From a bacterium (GTDB lineage: Bacteria > UBA6262): a stretch of DNA of 12,714 bases. The notes under the pieces are model-generated. The model worked only from the letters and a program-made list of their open reading frames with translations, was not told the DNA's origin and did no database searches. Location of the stretch: NCBI GenBank assembly GCA_028716025.1, contig JAQUQP010000048.1, positions 1 through 12,714 on the forward strand. Direction: 5' to 3'. This document shows positions 7,974 to 12,714 of this stretch, piece after piece; position 1 is the first letter of the stretch; each line of letters starts with the position of its first letter. The position numbers were made by a program, and so were the translations under genes.

Positions 7974-9317
7974 TTATCTAACCTCTTCTTTCAAAACATC
8001 CACCAGGTCGTCTATTTCCGTTTTTGTCCTTTTTTCAGTAACGCAGAATAAGAGCGCGTTTTTAAGTTCAGGATAAAAAGTTTTTAGCGGCAGGCCGCCG
8101 ATGATCTTTTTCTTTAATAAATTCGAACTCAAAGAATCTACGTTTCCAGGCGCAATAGCGACAAACTCGTTAAAGAACGGAGCTTTGAAAATTATTCTCC
8201 AGCCCGGTATCCTGGCAATAGCTTCAGCCAGGTAATGAGCTCCGACTAAAGACGCGGTCGCCGCATTTCTTAAGCCTGAAAAGCCCAGCGAAGAAAGATA
8301 TACGCAAGCGCTTAAAGCGCATAAAGCTTCATTAGAACAAATATTACTGGTGGCCCTTTCGCGGCGGATATGTTGCTCCCTGGTCTGCAGGGTTAGGACG
8401 TAGGCGCGTTGTCCGCGGTTATCAATACTTTCTCCCACTATCCGGCCAGGCATCTTGCGGATGAATTCCTGGCGGCAGGCAAAGACCCCCAAATACGGCC
8501 CACCGAAAGAAACCGGCATTCCCAATGATTGGCCCTCGCCAATAACAATATCAGCGCCGTACTCTGCCGGCTTTTTCAAAACACCCAGGCTCACCGGATA
8601 AACACTGGTGATAAACAGAGCCCCGGCGTCGTGAGCCGCCTTACTAAGTTGCTGGACCTGTTCCAGGCAGCCGAAAAAATTCGGCTGCTGTACAACAACT
8701 GCCGCTACGTGTTCATTTAACTGGTCCTTTAATTCAGCCGGATCAGTAATACCATCGATAAAAGATATTTCTTTAATAATGACCGCTGAATTTTTTATAT
8801 AAGTCCGCAACACTTGCCGGTACTCTGGATGGATCGTCTTAGCTATCAGGACCGTATTTCTCTGGGTGTGTTCGCAGGCCAGGTGCACTGCCTCGTAAAG
8901 CGCGGTAGCCCCGTCGTACAAGCTGGCATTAGCGACATCCATACCGGTTAAATTGCAGATCATGGTCTGGTATTCAAAGATCGATTGTAAGGTCCCCTGG
9001 CTGATCTCGGGTTGATAGGGAGTATAAGCAGTATAGAATTCCCCTCGTTTTGTTATCACCGGGACCGTGCTCGGGATATAATGGTCATAAGCGCCGGCAC
9101 CTAAAAAACAGGCATATCCAGCCACGCTGGCATTTTGGTCGGCTAATTGCCGTACCCGCCGCTGGACCTCTAATTCACTGGCTGCCGGCGGTAAAGCCAG
9201 GCGTTGGCGAATGATCTTGTCCTGCGGTATATCTTTTAAGAGATCTTCTGTTGAAGCTACGGCTAACCCGCGTAACATTTCCCGGTTAGCGGCTTCATTA
9301 TTGCCAATATATTCCAT
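7974..9317 (-). CDS. gcvPA: Glycine dehydrogenase (decarboxylating) subunit 1
   Basis: This 447-residue protein is the non-lysine half of the split P protein. It lacks the pyridoxal-phosphate lysine and completes the active site contributed by GcvPB. Motifs seen are YACFLGAGAYDHYIPS at 68-83, TAYTPYQPEISQGTLQSIFE at 96-115, NASLYDGATALYEA at 130-143, and GQSLGMPVSFGGPYLG in the middle, all typical of subunit 1. The length matches the family, about 440-450 residues. The ATG at 9317 lies 2 bp after the gcvH stop, with AAGGA inside the gcvH end. The split arrangement is the common one in Firmicutes, Thermotogae, archaea and many candidate phyla, unlike the fused GcvP of proteobacteria. Confidence 0.96.
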   Translation of the reverse strand: MEYIGNNEAANREMLRGLAVASTEDLLKDIPQDKIIRQRLALPPAASELEVQRRVRQLADQNASVAGYACFLGAGAYDHYIPSTVPVITKRGEFYTAYTPYQPEISQGTLQSIFEYQTMICNLTGMDVANASLYDGATALYEAVHLACEHTQRNTVLIAKTIHPEYRQVLRTYIKNSAVIIKEISFIDGITDPAELKDQLNEHVAAVVVQQPNFFGCLEQVQQLSKAAHDAGALFITSVYPVSLGVLKKPAEYGADIVIGEGQSLGMPVSFGGPYLGVFACRQEFIRKMPGRIVGESIDNRGQRAYVLTLQTREQHIRRERATSNICSNEALCALSACVYLSSLGFSGLRNAATASLVGAHYLAEAIARIPGWRIIFKAPFFNEFVAIAPGNVDSLSSNLLKKKIIGGLPLKTFYPELKNALLFCVTEKRTKTEIDDLVDVLKEEVR

Positions 9318-9319
9318 AA

Positions 9320-9706
9320 CTACTTAGATCCTTCTTTAATGAGCTTTTCATAAGCTTCTGCTGACAATAAACCAGACAATTCTCCGGCAGCAGATAATTC
9401 TACCTTGATCATCCAGCCACTGGTATAAGGTTCTTTGTTCACTAATTCCGGTTGCTTGCCCAGGGTTTCATTAATAGCGCTCACTTTCCCGCTAACCGGG
9501 CTGAACAGATCACTGACTGCTTTAACGCTTTCAGCCACGCCAAAAGATTCTTCCTGTTTTAACTGGCGGCCGACTTTTGGCAGTTCTACAAATACGATAT
9601 CGCCCAATTCCTCCTGGGCATAATCAGTAATACCGATAATTACATTATTACCTTCCTGTTTTACCCACTCATGGGATTTACTGTATTTCAATTCCTTCGG
9701 GACCAT
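9320..9706 (-). CDS. gcvH: Glycine cleavage system H protein
   Basis: This lipoyl carrier protein has 128 residues. The lipoyl arm on Lys62 in GVAESVKAVSDLFSPVSG shuttles the aminomethyl group from the P protein to GcvT. The start KELKYSKSHEWVK, the GITDYAQEELGDIVFVELP stretch at 25-43, and NKEPYTSGWMIKVE near the C-terminus are all standard. The reading frame is open upstream to a TTG at 9775, but the ATG at 9706 has a near-perfect GGAGGT four bases ahead and gives the usual length; the extra 23 residues would be read from a repeat-bearing spacer. It is the presumed substrate of the LipM protein encoded further downstream. Confidence 0.97.
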   Translation of the reverse strand: MVPKELKYSKSHEWVKQEGNNVIIGITDYAQEELGDIVFVELPKVGRQLKQEESFGVAESVKAVSDLFSPVSGKVSAINETLGKQPELVNKEPYTSGWMIKVELSAAGELSGLLSAEAYEKLIKEGSK

Positions 9707-9710
9707 TACT

Positions 9711-9716
9711 ACCTCC
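9711..9716 (-). promoter_or_regulatory. Shine-Dalgarno of gcvH
   Basis: The minus strand reads GGAGGT, four bases before the ATG at 9706. It is the strongest site in the window and decides the gcvH start against the upstream TTG at 9775. A strong separate site suits a carrier protein that may be needed in excess over the P and T proteins. Confidence 0.85.
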
Positions 9717-9723
9717 GGGATTA

Positions 9724-9752
9724 GTTTATTGTTGATTGTTGATTGAATAAAC
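9724..9752. repeat. Stem-loop with tandem 7-mer loop in the gcvT-gcvH spacer
   Basis: The plus strand has GTTTATT at 9724-9730 and its reverse complement AATAAAC at 9746-9752. The 15-base loop between them is GTTGATT twice plus a G. The structure ends seven bases upstream of the gcvH Shine-Dalgarno. The stem is AT-rich and weak, with no U-run on the transcribed side, so it is not a convincing intrinsic terminator. It could instead be an RNA end-processing or stabilising element, or a mobile mini-repeat. Confidence 0.7.
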
Positions 9753-9788
9753 CTTGCTTTTGCTTTTTCTATCAACTATGAACATTTA

Positions 9789-10889
9789 TTAATCTCTAAC
9801 GTGGCTGGGAACAAAAGGCGTCTTCACGACCGTCGCCGGGTATTTCTCGTTCCTGATCTCTACGTTCAGGATAGTGCCGGGTACAGCTTCGGTGATCCGG
9901 ACATATCCCGTCGCAATACCTTTATTTAAAGCCGGTGAAAATGTCCCGCTGGTGATCTGTCCCGCCGGGCTACCACCCTGGTTAAAGACAGGAAAGCCGT
10001 GCCGGGCAATTTGCCGGTTCTGCATTTCCAGGCCAACCAGTTTACGGGATATTCCTGCTTTTTTTGCCTGCTCCAAACTGGCCTTGCCGATAAAACTATC
10101 CTTCTCCATTTTTACCGCCCAGCCGAGCCCGGCTTCCAGGGGATTAGTATCCTGGTCGATATCATTGCCGTATAAGGGATATTTCATTTCCAGCCGCAAA
10201 ATGTCCCGGGCTCCTAACCCGCACGGGGAAACACCCTGGTCCATAATGGCTTGCCAGATAGCTACGGTATCCTGCTCTGCTCCAGCCGGCGCAAAATAAA
10301 AGATCTCATAGCCGAGCGCGCCGGTATATCCGGTACGGGAAATAGTTACCGGCCGGCCGGCGATCTGTCCCGCTGTAAAATGTAAATAATCCAACTTGGC
10401 GATCTCTGGCCCGGCAAGTGTCGCCAGGACCTTCCTGGAGTCAGGACCTTGCAATGAAATAAAGGAAGTTCTTTCGGAAATATTATTCAAGATCACGGCA
10501 TACTTATTTTTTTGCGCGACCAGGTGCTGGTAATCTTTTTCAGTGTTAGAAGCATTTACCACCAACAGGTAATTACGCTGGGCGATCTTATAGATGAATA
10601 GATCGTCAACGATCCCGCCATGATCATAACACAGGACGCTATACAGGCAATCTCCCGGGACCATAGATGATATATCATTGGTCAGGGTATGCTGCAGGAA
10701 TTCGTCCGCTTGTTCACCGGTAACGGTTATTTCACCCATATGGCAAATATCGAATAAGCCGGCTTTTTTCCGTACCGCCCAATACTCTTCAATAATACTG
10801 CTGTATTGCACCGGCATTAACCAACCGCCGAATTCGATCAAACGGGCATTATGCTGTTGGTGCCAGGAGTAGAGTTTAGTCTGTTTCAA
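9789..10889 (-). CDS. gcvT: Glycine cleavage system T protein (aminomethyltransferase)
   Basis: This tetrahydrofolate-dependent aminomethyltransferase has 366 residues. It releases ammonia from the aminomethyl-lipoyl arm of GcvH and forms 5,10-methylene-tetrahydrofolate. Family features are the start KQTKLYSWH, FGGWLMPVQY at 20-29, LFDICHMGEI at 45-54, the loop GGIVDDLFIYK at 91-101 holding the conserved folate-site Asp (95/96), SRTGYTGALGYEIF at 184-197 with its substrate-binding Glu, and GLGARDILRLEMKYPLYGND at 224-243. The length is normal. The start is a TTG at 10889 that overlaps the stop of X1 as TTGA, with GGAGA nine bases upstream. It is the first gcv gene, translationally coupled to X1, and there is no room for a glycine riboswitch in front of it. 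Confidence 0.97.
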   Translation of the reverse strand: MKQTKLYSWHQQHNARLIEFGGWLMPVQYSSIIEEYWAVRKKAGLFDICHMGEITVTGEQADEFLQHTLTNDISSMVPGDCLYSVLCYDHGGIVDDLFIYKIAQRNYLLVVNASNTEKDYQHLVAQKNKYAVILNNISERTSFISLQGPDSRKVLATLAGPEIAKLDYLHFTAGQIAGRPVTISRTGYTGALGYEIFYFAPAGAEQDTVAIWQAIMDQGVSPCGLGARDILRLEMKYPLYGNDIDQDTNPLEAGLGWAVKMEKDSFIGKASLEQAKKAGISRKLVGLEMQNRQIARHGFPVFNQGGSPAGQITSGTFSPALNKGIATGYVRITEAVPGTILNVEIRNEKYPATVVKTPFVPSHVRD

Positions 10890-11818
10890 TTCTGGAAATC
10901 TCCGATTCCCCGTCCTTTGAACAAGGCGATATCAACTACCAGGCCAACGAACGTGGCCCGTGACGCCATTTTATTCAGCGGGATAGCTTTGATCAGCACT
11001 TTCCGTTTTTTAGGCATTTCTTTAAGTAATTCGGACAAGTTTTTGGCTTCAGGAAAAACTTGATAATTAGGTATGAATATCAAAAATGCTTCGATATTAG
11101 AGGCCTGATATATCTCTATCAAGTTAGCTAGGTCCAATTGAGCTCTTTGGGGAAAATTATCCTCAAAAACATTTTCCAGGCTAAAAGGATGATGTTTAAC
11201 GGTTTTTAGAACATCAGTCAGGCCGGTGAGAAAAAGACGGGCCTTTTCCTGTTCTCCATCAGGATACAGAATACCTACCCGCACTACATTTTCCTGCGGT
11301 ACCGGAAGTTCCTCCGGCAAGTCTTTTTCTTTCTGTAAATACATAGGCTGGATGCGGCCTACTTCCAGGGGGATGGATTCATCATTCTCCTGGCCCGGTA
11401 TTTTAATATCTCCGGGTAAAACTATATCTTTGCGCTTAAGAGCTTCTTTAGCTTCTGCTTTGCTAATGCCTCGGGCAGCTAGGTCCTTGATAACACCGCC
11501 TATTTCTTTGGCTAAGACATCATCTTTAGCTGGAGAGCCGGGTTTCTTTTTCACCTCAGACAATTCCCCGGCTTCAGCGACCGAAAGACGTTTCATAAAT
11601 TTTTCAATTTCCAGCCTGGTTTCTTTACTGGAAGTATTTAGATAAAAACCCCAATTATAGTCGCCACGCGAGGCTTTAAGCGGAAAGGGAGGCTGGCAAA
11701 CTTTTTCAAATTTACCCACTATCCGGAAGACATCCTCCCGGTCGCCATTAACAGATACCAGGTAGCGATCCTGATTTTTATCATCAAAATAGGATTCTAT
11801 TTTCCAACGGGTGATCAT
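10886..11818 (-). CDS. X1: unrecognised protein sharing both end domains with the DnaA-like X2
   Basis: I do not recognise this 310-residue protein. Residues 1-80 (MITRW start, GDRED at 25-29, DYNWGFY at 53-59) match residues 1-82 of X2 in order and spacing. Residues about 178-310 match the X2 C-terminal domain: VRVGILYPDGE at 179-189 against [10 protein letters not shown], a hydrophobic strand AFLIFIP at 244-250, and VVDIALFKG at 294-302 against VLDFAFLKK. In place of the ATPase of X2 there is only a short region with a helical segment (about 100-133, including GISKAEAKEAL) and a linker. No signal peptide or membrane segment is visible, so it is probably cytoplasmic. The ATG at 11818 overlaps the pilT stop as TAATG, with GAGG upstream, and its stop overlaps the gcvT start. 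The position suggests co-production with PilT; a function as partner or regulator of X2 is my inference. Confidence 0.88.
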   Translation of the reverse strand: MITRWKIESYFDDKNQDRYLVSVNGDREDVFRIVGKFEKVCQPPFPLKASRGDYNWGFYLNTSSKETRLEIEKFMKRLSVAEAGELSEVKKKPGSPAKDDVLAKEIGGVIKDLAARGISKAEAKEALKRKDIVLPGDIKIPGQENDESIPLEVGRIQPMYLQKEKDLPEELPVPQENVVRVGILYPDGEQEKARLFLTGLTDVLKTVKHHPFSLENVFEDNFPQRAQLDLANLIEIYQASNIEAFLIFIPNYQVFPEAKNLSELLKEMPKKRKVLIKAIPLNKMASRATFVGLVVDIALFKGRGIGDFQN

Positions 11819-12714
11819 TATTTTTCCCTCTTGCCTTGATTGTTATTCTCATCAACTCCGGTGTAAATACCCCGGACGCTCAGCATCAGTTCGTCAGGAT
11901 TAGTGGCGTTGTCCAGAGCTTCTTCCAGGGAGATCTTCCCTTCCTTGTACAAATTCAACAAAGACTGGTCAAAAGACTGCATACCATAAAAAGTACCTTG
12001 TTGCATAGCCGTATAAATACCAACGTCCTTTCCTTCCGCGATCAGCTTCCTGACAAACGGAGTAACTGTCAAAATCTCAATAGCCGGTATCCGTCCTTCC
12101 TGATCGACGCGTGGTATAAGGCGCTGGGCAATAATACCCCGTAATATCTGGCTTAACGTCATCCTGATCTGGGCTTGCTGATGAGGAGAATACATATCAA
12201 CGATACGGTTCACGGTATGTACCGCGTCAATAGTATGAACTGTGGAAATAACCAGATGCCCGGTCTCTCCACCCATGATCGCGGCATTAACAGTTTCAAA
12301 ATCCCTCATTTCGCCGATCACGATAACATCCGGGTCCTGGCGCAATACATGCTTCAGCGCCTGACCGAAAGACTTGGTATCACTGCCTACTTCGCGTTGG
12401 CTAACGGTGCTCATTTTGTCATTGTGATAAAATTCAACAGGGTCCTCAATGGTAATAATGTTGGAACGGCGGGTGGAATTGATAAAATCTATCATAGTAT
12501 TAAGAGTAGTGGTTTTTCCGGCTCCGGTGATACCGGCAATTAAAATAAGCCCGCGGTTATGACTGGTTATTTTACGCATGGTTTCATGAGGCAGGTTGAG
12601 TTCTTCAAATGTTTTCGGAGAAGGAGGGATGACCCGCAAACTTAAAGCTATCCCGCCTTTCTGTCGATACAAATTGACCCGAAAACGGGATACTCCTTCC
12701 ACTTCATAACCAAG
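11818..12714 (-). CDS. pilT: Type IV pilus retraction ATPase PilT, partial
   Basis: This is a hexameric secretion ATPase of the PilT class, which powers pilus retraction for twitching motility or DNA uptake. The window holds 298 codons; the 5' end is cut, missing an estimated 50-70 residues. Motifs in the visible part are the N-terminal domain end SRFRVNLYRQKGG, Walker A GITGAGKTTT at 61-70, the Asp box IITIEDPVEF at 86-95, Walker B DVIVIGEMRD at 129-138, and the His box LVISTVHTIDAVHTVNR at 154-170. The C-terminal region carries VTPFVRKLIAEGK in place of the usual AIRNLIREGK, plus SFDQSLLNLYKEGKIS. The lack of the zinc-binding tetracysteine of PilB/GspE ATPases argues for retraction rather than assembly. 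The stop overlaps the start of X1 as TAATG. PilU-like paralogues cannot be ruled out. Confidence 0.93.
   Translation of the reverse strand, partial: LGYEVEGVSRFRVNLYRQKGGIALSLRVIPPSPKTFEELNLPHETMRKITSHNRGLILIAGITGAGKTTTLNTMIDFINSTRRSNIITIEDPVEFYHNDKMSTVSQREVGSDTKSFGQALKHVLRQDPDVIVIGEMRDFETVNAAIMGGETGHLVISTVHTIDAVHTVNRIVDMYSPHQQAQIRMTLSQILRGIIAQRLIPRVDQEGRIPAIEILTVTPFVRKLIAEGKDVGIYTAMQQGTFYGMQSFDQSLLNLYKEGKISLEEALDNATNPDELMLSVRGIYTGVDENNNQGKREK

Noticed and set aside
9724..9752. Intrinsic terminator between gcvT and gcvH
   Set aside because: The stem is short and AT-rich, the loop is long and no U-run follows; the downstream gene belongs to the same pathway.
9707..9775. A longer gcvH starting at the TTG at 9775
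   Set aside because: The extra 23 residues come from a repeat-bearing spacer and do not resemble GcvH, while the ATG at 9706 has a near-perfect GGAGGT.
10886..11300. A glycine riboswitch ahead of gcvT
   Set aside because: gcvT overlaps the X1 stop by four bases, so there is no leader; the region before it is coding sequence of X1.

Overview
All twelve genes lie on the minus strand, so the window reads biologically from right (12714) to left (1). Packing is very tight. Most junctions overlap by 1-8 bp or leave 1-2 bp, and no gap exceeds about 80 bp, so no stretch over 300 bases lacks a gene. I see no tRNA, rRNA, CRISPR array, transposon, clear terminator or riboswitch. The whole window could be one long transcription unit starting upstream of position 12714. 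The style suggests a bacterium from a poorly cultivated phylum (Omnitrophota or Margulisbacteria/WOR-1 type). The reasons are moderate GC, several TTG starts with good Shine-Dalgarno sequences, split transketolase, split glycine dehydrogenase, and short AT-rich iterated repeats in the spacers. The phylum guess is low confidence.

Layout in transcription order. (1) 12714-11818: a PilT-type pilus retraction ATPase, 5' end cut by the window. (2) 11818-10886: an unrecognised 310-residue protein, here called X1. (3) 10889-6527: the glycine cleavage genes gcvT, gcvH, gcvPA and gcvPB. (4) 6524-4635: a 629-residue protein, X2, with a full DnaA-like AAA+ core but no DnaA DNA-binding domain. (5) 4620-3823: a LipM-type octanoyltransferase. 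(6) 3830-1444: a membrane histidine kinase (HAMP, GAF, HisKA, HATPase) and a stand-alone receiver protein. (7) 1389-1: a two-subunit transketolase, the second subunit cut by the left edge.

The metabolic part is coherent. GcvP (two subunits), GcvT and lipoylated GcvH split glycine into CO2, ammonia and methylene-tetrahydrofolate. LipM would start lipoylation of GcvH by placing octanoate on its lysine (Lys62). The L protein and LipA are not in the window. Transketolase adds central carbon metabolism.

The most interesting content is the X1/X2 pair, which brackets the gcv genes. Both proteins start with the same kind of domain of about 80 residues (GDRED and DYNWxFY motifs) and end with the same kind of alpha/beta domain of about 125 residues (ending in a DxAxxK-like pattern). 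In X2 a complete DnaA AAA+ ATPase and a Pro/Glu/Ala linker sit between them; in X1 there is only a short helical/linker segment. This looks like a matched pair: an ATPase and a non-ATPase partner sharing both end domains, one of them translationally coupled to pilT. I do not recognise this architecture. The C-terminal domain has a secondary-structure pattern reminiscent of Argonaute MID domains, offered only as a hypothesis.
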